A stretch of DNA of 64,000 bases from Glebionis coronaria (Eukaryota; Streptophyta; Magnoliopsida; Asterales; Asteraceae): assembly GCA_025667525.1 (NCBI GenBank), contig CM046878.1, forward strand, positions 510,020,274-510,084,273, given 5' to 3'. The notes under the pieces were generated by a model. It ran no database searches. It was not told the DNA's origin and saw nothing but the letters and a program-made list of their open reading frames with translations. The translations under genes and the position numbers were made by a program. Below, piece by piece: positions 1 to 9,760 of the stretch (positions are counted from its first letter, which is position 1; the number at the start of each line of letters is the position of its first letter).

Positions 1-686
1 GCTGGAAAAGATGTAGATGTCAGGCATTATAGATCAATGATTAGTTCATTGATGTACCTCACAGCCTCAAGACCTGACATCATGTTTGCTGTGTGTGCTT
101 GTGCACGGCATCAAGTGACTCCTAAAGAATGTCACCTTCTTGCTGTAAAAAGAATTTTTAGGTACCTAAGATGCAATCCAGATCTTGGATTGTGGTACCC
201 AAAGGATTCTCCATTGGAGCTTATTGCATATTCAAACAGTGATTATGGTGGTGACAAGTTTGATAGAAAGTCCACAACTGGTGGATGTCAGTTTCTTGGG
301 AGTAGATTGATCTCTTGGCAATGCAAGAAACAAACAGTGATGGCCAATTCTACAACTGAAGCAGAATATGTTGCTGCAGCTGCATGTTGTGGACAAGTCT
401 TATAGATTCAGAACCAGCTGTTGGATTATGGGTATAATTTCATGCATACTAAGATTTTTGTTGACAAAACAGTACTTTATGCATTATTAAAAATCCTGTA
501 CATCATTCTAAAACCAAACACATAGAAATTAGACATCATTTTATAAGAGATTGCTTTGAGAAAGGTTTAATACATCCAGATAGGGTAGACACAGAAGAAA
601 ATGTGGCTGATTTATTAACTAAACCTTTTGATGCTGGAAGATTTCAATATTTGGTAACAAGTATTGGAATGGTTTATCTCACTTAA
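1..686 (+). pseudogene. Copia-1 pol C-terminus (end of reverse transcriptase and RNase H), broken
   Basis: The frame is open from base 1 and reads through the copia signature LTASRPDI, then FRYLR, GLWYPKD and the RNase H segment DRKSTTGGCQFLG and TEAEYVAAA. A TAG at 403-405 sits where the family normally has tryptophan (QVLW). Around 475-490 the frame shifts; the continuation, with IRHHFIRD and VADLLTKPFD, ends at a TAA at 684-686, a normal copia pol end. RNase H would remove the RNA template during reverse transcription in the virus-like particle. With a nonsense codon and a frameshift the copy cannot make a full product. The copia assignment is secure; the lineage within copia is not. Confidence 0.88.
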
Positions 687-2328
687 TATGTGTTTTGGAA
701 CCTTTTTGTAAAAGTATGTACAGGATAATGCATTGTTATTGGTCTTTGTGATAATTTAGATTTTTCCACTTTATTTTTCTAACACTGAAAAAGGTAATTT
801 CAACGCTGACAAGTGTTATTTTGCCGTTGTCAGCAATATTATTGTCTAACGCTGACAAGAGTTCCTTCAACGCTGATAAGTGTTATCGGGGCGCTGTCAG
901 CAACATTGTTAGTTTTGTGGTTTTCAATCTAAATGTATAGGTGGTGTTAGCTTTATGCCATTGGATACAGAGTTGCTCATGGATCTTTGGAGAGCTATTT
1001 GGACATGTTTTTGTTTATGGATGATGGTTGGAATATTTATATTCCTATCTTGACATAAATTTTTAATGTTCATGCATGTTTTTGAGTGACATTTGTATCA
1101 TAGTTTAAGGGGAGGTTTTAGGAACCTTTAGGACTCTTGGGTATTCTTATTATACTCTCATCACAATTCTAGATTGTGTCCACAGGTGAGTATGGGTTAG
1201 TTTTACTAAACCATGAGGCACTGTAGCATGCAAAGTTACAAAACTATGCATGCTGCCAAGACATTTTTGGCCTAGAATTGGTTGTGGTCTGTTGGGAGAC
1301 TTGGGAATATTTTTAGTATGGGTTTACCTAGGAGTTGCAAAGGATTTTATGAAATAACTTTATTGTTAAGAATTTTGGTTAGCAAGGGACTCTTGAGGAC
1401 ATTTTTGTCTATCTTGCTTAAGCAAGTGTGCATAAATGGACAGTGCTTGCCGCCCTATAATAAATATCAAGCTTTACAAGAATATGGAGCCCTTTCATAC
1501 AGCAAGGAGGACTTATTAGCAAAAGATGGAGGGACTTCTAATGTAATTAAAGTTTTCTTGTAAGAAAAGTCTTGTATTCTATTATATAAAGAATACACAG
1601 GCGTAGGTTTTCATTATCCCATTATTCACAATGTAGTCATAAAGCGTGTGTCGTGTGTTCTAGGCGTGTGTGTTCTTTGTAAACACGCCTAGGTTTGAGT
1701 GTTAACGTTTAATGAGAAGTAAACGTTGAAAGTAATTGTCTTGTTTGTTAAACACCTTGTTTATGTATTGTGTTCTAATTCCGCTATGTAATCTACATAT
1801 GAACACGATGCATATCCTAGTAGCCTAAAGATCCATGAATAATGGTTTCCAATAATTATCAACTTGCAAGATATTTCCCTTAGGATAAATTACTTTGTTA
1901 AGGTCTTTTTCTTTTTAATTATTTTTATTTTTAGACGCTGACAAGTTTTTCTTCAAACGCTGTTACGACCAATCGCGACGATGACATGGCTTTTGGCAAA
2001 CGTTGACAAGAATATAGCCGTTGGGCGTTGATAGGTTATTTTTGACCGTTGACACCTAGTGGGTCCTACCCAGTTGTTATTTTTGACTAATCTTTAGCCG
2101 TAATTTTTGGGAGTTGTTACTTTTAATTAATGCATGAGATAAGCTATCTTTGTTTCAATATTTTCATCATTACCTTTTGAAAATACTTGCCTCATTTTTG
2201 ACCAATCACAGCCATGCATTTCTCCTATATATTTGGCTAACTCCTTTAAACCTGGGTATATCTTATTCTTGTCTAACAACTTTCTCCCATCTTTTTCACC
2301 TATCACATAATCTACACAGCTTTCAACA
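687..2328 (+). other. Copia-1 noncoding spacer between pol and the extra ORF
   Basis: No convincing coding sequence (the 93-codon ORF at 1282-1563 has no recognisable motif). It holds several copies of an ACGCTGACAAG-like motif (801-900 and 1934-2055), a second PPT-like stretch TTTAAGGGGAGG at 1104-1115, and a TATA-like TATATAA at 1584-1590. The stretch after 1115 reads like an LTR of another copia type (TTAGGAACC near its start, then the TATA-like site, then a tract with TTCTAATTCCGC near 1776-1790). A degenerate solo LTR or an internal promoter for the downstream ORF are both possible; neither is proven. Confidence 0.5.
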
Positions 2329-5300
2329 ATGGCACCAAAGTTCAACTCAAACAATTTGACATTGGAGTTCAAGAGTCAGCATAACATGATAGCTTACTTG
2401 GACGCTGATGATGATTTGTTTCCTCAGTATACACAGATGGTGGCATATTTAAATGCATCTTCCTTAAGGTATGCACTTTCTCATGCACCACTCGTCCCTG
2501 TCACTCACATTAGACAGTTTTGGAACACTGTTAGTTCCACGACAACTAATAACGTGACTACATTGACATCTATTGTTCATGGGAGACCTTGGGTGGTTAC
2601 TGAAGCTTTGGTTCGCCAAGCTTTGCGTCTTGATGACACTGATGGTGTGACTACCCTCTCCATTGCCACAATAGAACAAGGTCTTAGGGAGTTGGGTTAT
2701 CCTATTCCTGTTGACAAAACTTTAAATAAATATCACAAGCAGGAATTTGCCTCAGACTGGAAATATTTAATACATGTTCTTCTCCAATGCTTAAGTCCCA
2801 AATGTACTGCCTTTAATGAAATCAATAGGTCAATTGCTAGTGCTTTGGTTTGTATGTCACGTGGGCTTTAGTATAATTTTTCAAAAATGATTTTTGAGGG
2901 GATGTGTAAAAGTAAGGGGAGCAAAATGACTGTGGCCTACCCAAGATTTTTGCAAATGGTGTTTGATATGCAAGAATATTGTCCTAGGGATCATGACCAT
3001 TTTTATGAGATCCCTAAGCAAAAGAAAACCATTTTTGACAAAATGAACTCACCTCTTCACAGACCTGTACCCCTCACCCAAGCCATGCTTGAAGTAATTC
3101 AGGCTGTCCAACCACAACCAGACCCTGCACCTCAACTTGAGCCTGTCTCTGACCCATTACCTTCACCTGAACCCATGGAATTAGACCAAGCAAATGTCAA
3201 CGCTGACACAGCCAATGTTGGCGCTGACACAGCTAATCCTAACACTGATGACATTCCTTCACAATCCCAAACACCCCTTAACCAACCCACACCCACACAA
3301 TCTACATCATCTTCCACCCCCCCCCCCCACAATCTAGGTTGAATAAACGCCAAAGGACTACTGGAGTGTTCTCCTCTAGTGGTCCTAGCCATGTTGCAGA
3401 GAGAACCACCTCCATAAGTGTGGCTGGTGACATGGATGAGGCTGGGGCTATTGGTACAGGCTTAGATGCTGGCCAAGACAGTCCCAACATCATTAAGACC
3501 TCATCCATGCCCCATGATTTTATTTTGGGAGGTCATATCCCCATTTTAGCTGAGGGCAGATTGGAACCTATGACATTGATTGAATTGACGGTTGCTTTCA
3601 TTAGCTTGCAAAAGCCAAATGTTAGCCTTGTACAAATTGTCAATAATCAGGGCCGTGAACTCCAGCAATTGAGGGAACGGGTCACTGTTTTGGAGCATGC
3701 TAGTAGCAGGAGTAGAGTGGAGGAATCTTCCAAAGGGGAGGATGAAGTGGATGAGCTTATACATACTGCAAGTGAGAGGAGTTCACATGATGGTGAATCC
3801 TTGAATATTGCTAAAGCTCTCACAGACTTGAAGAAGCACCCAGTTATTGATGTATCCAAGGTAACCCCTACAAACTTGGATGTGTCATTTACAGCAATGA
3901 TGGAGCATTTTACACAGGGCGCTGCTACAAGCAATTTGGGCGTTGACAAGAGTTTGAACGCTGACACATCCAGCGCTGACAAGAGTAATCCGGGCGCTGA
4001 TACAGGTATTTTGAACGCTGACAAACCTGCAGGTAGAGTTGATGTATTCCAGTCATCAATAATCATCAAAGATGTGTCTATACAGGTATCTTCATCTACC
4101 TTACCCACCATTGATCCACTAGATAAGGGTAAGGGAATTTTGGTTGAAGAAGATGTTCCAAAGAATGTAGCCCAAGTAGAATTTGATAGACAGTTGGCTG
4201 CAAAACTTATGGAGCAAGAGTTGAAGAAACGTGGTGCATCACCGTTTGTTGCCACTTCTGAGAGTGAGGAAGAGAGTGATGATGAAAGTGACAAAGCTAG
4301 CTCAGACTCAAGTGTTATGATCATCGAAGAACCAGAAAGGCTTGAGTATGGAGATGAGTTGGTTAAAGAAAAATTGAGAGATTTGAAGATGCAAATTGAT
4401 TATGATCTTCCAGAAGTTGCCAGAATGTACTTTGCATGGGAACAAAAAGTAATGGACAATCCAGAGATGATTTTGTCAGGCCAAATTTTGGGCTTGGAAG
4501 TTCTTCTCAGGGTAGAAAATGATGTAAAGGTCATTCTAAAATATAATGCACAGGAGGTCAAGTCATTGCTCAAAAGAGATAGAAGAGAGTTGTATTACAA
4601 GCTACTTAGATGTCATCAACCTGGATGGACATATAAGAGATTGCAGGCACTATCTTTTGAGGAGTTGGAATACAAGTCACATCCCATTTGGAGGTATGTG
4701 CAGGAACATAATGTTCTACAGTTCATTTCTGATGAAAGGAAGGAAGAGCTTGCTGAGGAAATGCAAATTGCAAGGGAAATGGTTTCTCCAAGACCAGTGA
4801 AGAAAGGAGATCCTTTCCAATTTCCTAAAGATATGGATATGTATGATCCTAGTGAAGCAGTTATAAGAAAGCATCTCAAGCTTTCACCATTGGAAGCTTC
4901 AGATTTTTTTCAAGTATTGCCTTTAGATGCCAGGAATCCAATTATAAGCTTTGATGAAGATGAATGTGGTTTTTGGAAGATTGGCAGATATGGGAAGGAG
5001 GTACATACTTTCACTTCACTTATTTCTATCTTTGCAAGCATAGACAGGGAAGACTTGGTTCATCTATGGAGATTGATAGAAGCCAAGTATAAGGCTGAAG
5101 CACCTACTTCAGCAAATGGAATAAGACTGTGGTCCACATTTTTGACATTGTGTGGTCCAAGAGAAGTAGATCCTGCAATATGGAAGGATCTTGAAGATGA
5201 CCTCAGTGGTATTCAATGGAGGCTATATTCAGCTTGTGGTGTATTTCATTTGAGTTCTATAAAGTTTTCAGAGTATCTACTTATGGATGCTGATTATTTC

Positions 5301-5435
5301 TTGTCCAAAGAAATATTGGAAAAGATGAAGGAAACACCATTGGAGGTTGACTATACAAGTGACGTGGCCAAGGATTTTATTAGATATGTTTATCACCAAC
5401 ATAAGCAGTTTTGTAAGATTCCTCCTAAGTCTTAA
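2329..5435 (+). pseudogene. Copia-1 extra ORF after pol (about 1,030 codons), one stop and one frameshift
   Basis: Three open pieces belong to one reading unit. 2329-2871 (starting MAPKFNSNN) and 2887-3342 share a frame and are separated by a TAG at 2869-2871. The frame then shifts in a run of twelve C at 3317-3328 and continues as 3339-5435. The N-terminal part is globular; residues around the C run are rich in Pro, Gln and Ser; the middle carries acidic low-complexity (SESEEESDDESD); the C-terminal 300 residues are helical and Trp-rich, ending before the PPT. It resembles the extra ORF downstream of pol in Asteraceae copia elements, which I recall being mislabelled in genome annotations as xylulose kinase or longin-like. 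Function unknown; an envelope-like or silencing-related role is speculation. Short NADT and GADK-type repeats are encoded by the ACGCTGACA motif. Confidence 0.75.
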
Positions 5436-5479
5436 GTGTTTATTCAGAAAACTTGAATGCTAGAATAGCTATCAAGTTT

Positions 5480-5489
5480 AGGGGAGGAT
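5480..5489 (+). promoter_or_regulatory. Copia-1 polypurine tract
   Basis: AGGGGAGGAT lies immediately before the LTR start TGTTGGGAA. This is the expected plus-strand primer site for reverse transcription. Confidence 0.8.
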
Positions 5490-6025
5490 TGTTGGGAATA
5501 AATTATAGGCCAGTTTACTTGAGCGCTGATAAGAAGAATCCAAGCGCTGACAAGAAGAAATGGAACGCTGATAGCCAAGCGTTGACAGAAGAGAAGTCAA
5601 GCGTTGACAGCCTTGAAGACAAGCACTGATGGAATATATCTTCTACGAATCTTTTGTTTATTTGTTTCTATATTAGTTTATGGTAAAGATAAGTTCAATA
5701 TTGTATTTTCCATTATTATCTTTACCTAGAATAGTTGATTCGTAGCTTATTGTACAAGACTTCTTATATCTATAAAAGAAGATCTTTAGGTTAATGTTCG
5801 ATATAAGTTTTCATAAGTTTTCGTTCGTTAAACTCTTTCATTGTAATCAAGTTCGATTATTCTTAATCAAAGTGAAAGTTTGGTTAACATCTTTGTGTTC
5901 TTGATTAAGTTTTAATTCCGCATAACACTTAGTTACTTCATTCACAAGCAAAGGTTTCTCTACGTGTATTACTTGATCTAATCTCGTATACACAAAGCTT
6001 AATCGATCTAAGTTTGGGATCAACA
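5490..6025 (+). repeat. Copia-1 3' LTR (536 bp)
   Basis: Starts TGTTG after the PPT and ends CAACA, perfect 5-bp inverted termini. A TATA-like CTATAAAAG is at about 5770-5778. The first 140 bases contain six units of the CGYTGAYAAG-like motif (5520-5630), so the motif is part of the LTR as well as of the internal region. The right edge coincides with the break in Copia-2 gag. Confidence 0.85.
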
Positions 6026-8208
6026 GCTACAGGAATCAACTGTTTGTTAGACCAATTATTGGTCTTTTGGAATGGTCTTTGGCCTTGGGTATTAGATGCC
6101 TTAGAAAAGTAAGGATATGGCCTAGAGGCCTGAGGTCTAGTGTGAACAAAAGGCTTAGGGTTCACCTGAGTTGACCTATTGTTAGCGGCTGGTTTCTATC
6201 CGCTGAAACATCTATAAGCCAAATGTGAGAAACTCCCACAAGTGTAACAGGCCTTTTTGGACACAACCTTGGGTCTAGGTTCGTAGAATTCAGTCCCATT
6301 AACACTAGCTTGACTCTTTGGTGATCTGGGTTGTCTATACATTTCAGCATACCTAACACTAGATTTACTTTTAGGTTGAGAACCAAGGTCAACAGGTTTG
6401 CCAGTAGAAGGGTTAGTAATGACAATGGGCTTGGGGTCAATTGACTCACTATCAAGAAGGCCACCCTTAACAAAGAGAAAAGGGTTGGCTTTCTTCCATT
6501 GTTCTAGGCCAGTCACCTTCTTCTCATATTCCTCTACTGGGGTAAGAACTCTTGGTGGAGGAATAAATTCTTTTACTTGAAATTCAGCTAAGCCAGTCCA
6601 TGACAAGTGTTTCTTAGAAACCTCATAGAAATCACCAGCTGGGGGTGGAACATCGGCGTATTCTTTGGCATGCATCCCAATCCCATACATGTCTTTAGGG
6701 TTTCTCTGTTCACTTATAACCTTTTCTAGGGTTTGACTAGCTTTTTCAAACTTTTTCAATTTTAAGCCTTACATTCTCTTTAGCCTTAATTTCATCTTCT
6801 AGCTTAAGTTTTAAGTCATTTTTAGCTTCAATGTAAGAAGCTTTGGCTTCAAGACTAAGAGCTAAAATTCCATGTCCTTATATTCTTGCACCATCTCATC
6901 TTATTGTGCATGCCCCCTTATGGTTATATTTAAACCCAAAATATCAGATTGTAACTTTAAAACTTCTTTGTTGAGTTTATTAGTGTTAAGTCTACAACCT
7001 TTACTACAAAAAGCATCATCATATACCTCATTGTCTGATGAAGAAGAAGATCTGGCCATAAGAGCATATTGAACATGCTCTTCATCCTTTTCAGCAACCA
7101 AAGCTTGATTCTCCACCTCATTCTTGTCCAGAAAGCTCCAATCAAATCCAACACCATCAATTCCTCGCATGGCTACCATGGCTTTAGGCTCAACAGCTTC
7201 AACCTTGATGATCTGCCTAAAATTCTGTCCAACATCATTCCTCTTGGGAGATATGCATTCTCTAGCTAAGTGACCCATTTTATGGCAGTTGTAACATTCA
7301 ACTTTGGATTTATCAAATCCAGCAGTCTCTTTGCTATTAAAAGTCATCTTTCTTCCAAATCTCTTGTTCCATCTGCTAGCCCTTATACTGCTAAGATCGA
7401 TGTTCCACTTGATGTCCATCTCCTCAAGATCAACATCACTAATTTGCTGAAGATCTTCAAAATAAATTGAGGATCCATTGGGAAAAGAAGCAATATAAGC
7501 ACATCCAATATCCAAATCAATTCTTGATGGCTTTAGATTTGGTGATGCAAAGTTGTATGTGCCAGCGTTTGGTGAGGCGCTGTCATGAGACGTTTGTTCG
7601 CTGACAAAGCAAGAGTTGTCAGCGTCTGAAGAATCATTGTGAGATATGAAGTCCATGCTCCTAGAAGCTGCTTTACTTTCTTGTTTGAGCAAGACTTCAG
7701 ATTCCATGACCTCTAATTGGTTATAGATGTCATCAAAATTCATGTTCTTGTAAGCTTGAGTGGCAATCATTGACTTGACATGAATTTCCCACCCATCTCC
7801 AAGAGCTCCAAGGAATGCAGCATTGATGTCATCATCTTCAAATTTAGTCTCCATGAATGCTAGCTTGCTAGTGATGTCTTGAAGTCGACTCCTTAACTCA
7901 CTTAGATTTTCATTAGGACGAGCTTTAAAGACAGTAAACTCTATTACCAACTATTTCTTCCTCTATTTGAGAGTTTCCTCATTACCACCATAGGTGATCT
8001 AAAGGGCTTCCCAAAGCTCTTTGGCAGATTCATACCTTCTAAACTTGTGTTAGTTTTTGCTACCAAGGGTAAGTTTGAGGATACTCAATGCCTTAATAGC
8101 AAGCCTTCTATCATCTATCTCTGCAGCTGAGGTGGCTCTTCCATCTTCAGGTCTAGGGAGCAAATCTTCAGGTTTTGCATTATCTGTTCTCCTTTTCTCA
8201 ATGGAGTC
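6026..8208 (-). pseudogene. Copia-2 gag and start of pol, truncated on both sides by insertions
   Basis: Reads right to left. 8208-7951 gives gag N-terminal sequence (LAIKALSILKLTLG, YGGNEETLK) broken by two stops. 7950-6901 gives the UBN2-type gag body and a CCHC zinc knuckle CYNCHKMGHLAREC near 7260-7300, which binds RNA. 6759-6196 and 6165-6026 give a helical region and a second knuckle-like CYTCGSFSHLAYRC near 6205-6250. The frame is interrupted at 6025/6026 by Copia-1 and at 8208/8209 by Athila-1. Its gag carries the same CGCTGACA-type motifs (7563-7624) as Copia-1, so both are probably one family. The remainder of gag and the 5' LTR are not seen right of the Athila complex. Confidence 0.85.
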
Positions 8209-8229
8209 TGATTGTAGTGGTTTTACACA

Positions 8230-8291
8230 CCTTTAGGAAAAGGAGATGCAAAATAGGGCAAGTATTAAGTACGACGGTTTAGGAAAACCGT
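8230..8291 (-). promoter_or_regulatory. Twin AGGA-loop hairpins near the Athila-1 LTR end
   Basis: On the + strand: CCTTT-AGGA-AAAGG at 8230-8243 and ACGGTTT-AGGA-AAACCGT at 8274-8291, 7 perfect pairs in the second. Equivalent pairs of hairpins sit at the same place in the LTRs at 54067 and 62540 with different stems but the same loop. In the element-sense RNA the loop reads UCCU. Role unknown. Confidence 0.6.
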
Positions 8292-9736
8292 GCACTTATG
8301 ACCCAAAGTGAAGAGTTCAAGTTCGTTTCCCTAGGAGGCAACTGTATTGTGTTAGGAATATGATTAATGGTTTGTGATTAATATTACCGAAGAATAGAAG
8401 AAAAATGAAGACGGATAATGAAAAATTACACTAAGACGTGAAAGACGTAAAACCGTAAAAAGGGTAAAATTAAAATTTTATTCTAAAAATTCCCAAAAAA
8501 TTCCTAAAAATCCACTAAAATATTCTAATGGTTTACAAAAAAATCAAAACTTGCTAAAACCTTTTATTTAATTAATTATTAATTTTTAAATGCTAATTAA
8601 AGCCCTAAAAATCAAAATTAACTAATAAAAAGTCCAAATCAAGATTTTTAAGTTTCTAAACCTCTAAAATAACCTAATTAAACTAAAAAGTATTTTTCAA
8701 AATTTTTAAAACACTAAAAACTATTTTTAAATACTTAAAAACTAATAAAAATTAAATTAAATCTAGAAAATAACTTAAAGATGCTAAAAATATTTGGTAA
8801 GTTGAAAAATTCCTAATTAAGTGTCTAGAACCTAGGAAACATATAAAAAATTTAAAATTTTAAAATTTAATTTTTAATAATAAAATATTAATAACAATGC
8901 AAAATCCTAAAAAAATCTAAAAAGTTCCAAACTAGCTTATTTTAACCTAAATAAAACAGAAATGAACTTGAAATTATCTAAATACCCCTATTGGGCTTAG
9001 AAACGGGCTAAAATCCAAAACAGGCCCAATAAGAAAACTTTGTCCAATAAGGCCCAAAAACTCCTATTTGACTCAAAATTTGATTCTGAACAACTTTTTC
9101 CAAAGACCCAAAAGCTAAAAATGCATTTAAGGTGGCTTATTTCACCACAGCTTATTCTTAATGGGCTTTTTGGCCCATTAAGCTATAGGTTGATGCCATA
9201 AGCTCAAATTAAACACACGTCCTTCTTTTGACCTAATTAAGCTATTTGGAAAAAGAATTTGAAAAAAGTCCAAGAAATAAGCCTGAATAAGCAATAAGCT
9301 ATCTTCACAAAACGACAAAATAGTCGTTTTCGAGTTCTAGACTATTTCAAGAGCTGATTCAAATTGCAGTAAGTCACAAATAGCTTAAATAAGCTTATGA
9401 ACAAAAAATCTTTCAAAAATATCCACTCAATAAGCTGGAATAAGCCAATAAGCACTTTGCTAAAAGTCAACTAAGTTCGTTTTCTAGTCAAAAGTCAAAG
9501 CCAAAGTCTAATAAGCTCCAGAATAGTTAAATGGGTCAAATGAGTAAGATTGGTTACAAAAGCAAAGTTGTTGCAAGTCTAGATAAGCCAATACAGCTTA
9601 TTGATAAGATGTTTGAAAAATTGCACTACCAGTGGTAACTTTTATCCGATTTCAGTGGAAACTTTTCCCACTGCTTGACTTGTTTGACTATTTGTCTTAT
9701 GTGAGTTTTTGTTGGATCCAATGGAAGCAAAGGCAC

Positions 9737-9760
9737 CCAAGTGATCAGTTAATCACAAGG
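9737..9760 (-). promoter_or_regulatory. Mid-LTR 24-nt hairpin, degenerate Athila-1 copy
   Basis: Follows the conserved GGCAC. Arms CCAAGTGATC and AATCACAAGG around a 4-nt loop retain 7 of 10 pairs. It matches the perfect hairpins at 20682-20705, 55633-55656 and the 9-pair form at 63729-63752 in position, size and flanks. Confidence 0.45.

Larger units (their letters stand above)
1..6025 (+). mobile_element. Copia-1: 3' part of a Ty1/copia LTR retrotransposon carrying an extra ORF
   Basis: In order: pol C-terminus, noncoding spacer, long extra ORF, PPT and 3' LTR, all on the + strand. The 5' LTR, gag and most of pol lie left of the window. The right edge is set by the LTR end ...CAACA, the inverse of its start TGTTG, and by the resumption of minus-strand copia gag right after it. 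A target-site duplication (GCTAC, 6026-6030, expected) cannot be checked because the left end is outside. Inserted within Copia-2. Confidence 0.85.

Noticed and set aside
1282..1563. 93-codon ORF in the Copia-1 spacer
   Set aside because: No motif, no similarity to gag or pol, and it overlaps LTR-like sequence; probably chance.
3647..4324. Long minus-strand ORF opposite the extra ORF
   Set aside because: Ser/Thr/Leu-rich mirror of the + strand coding sequence; no independent support.
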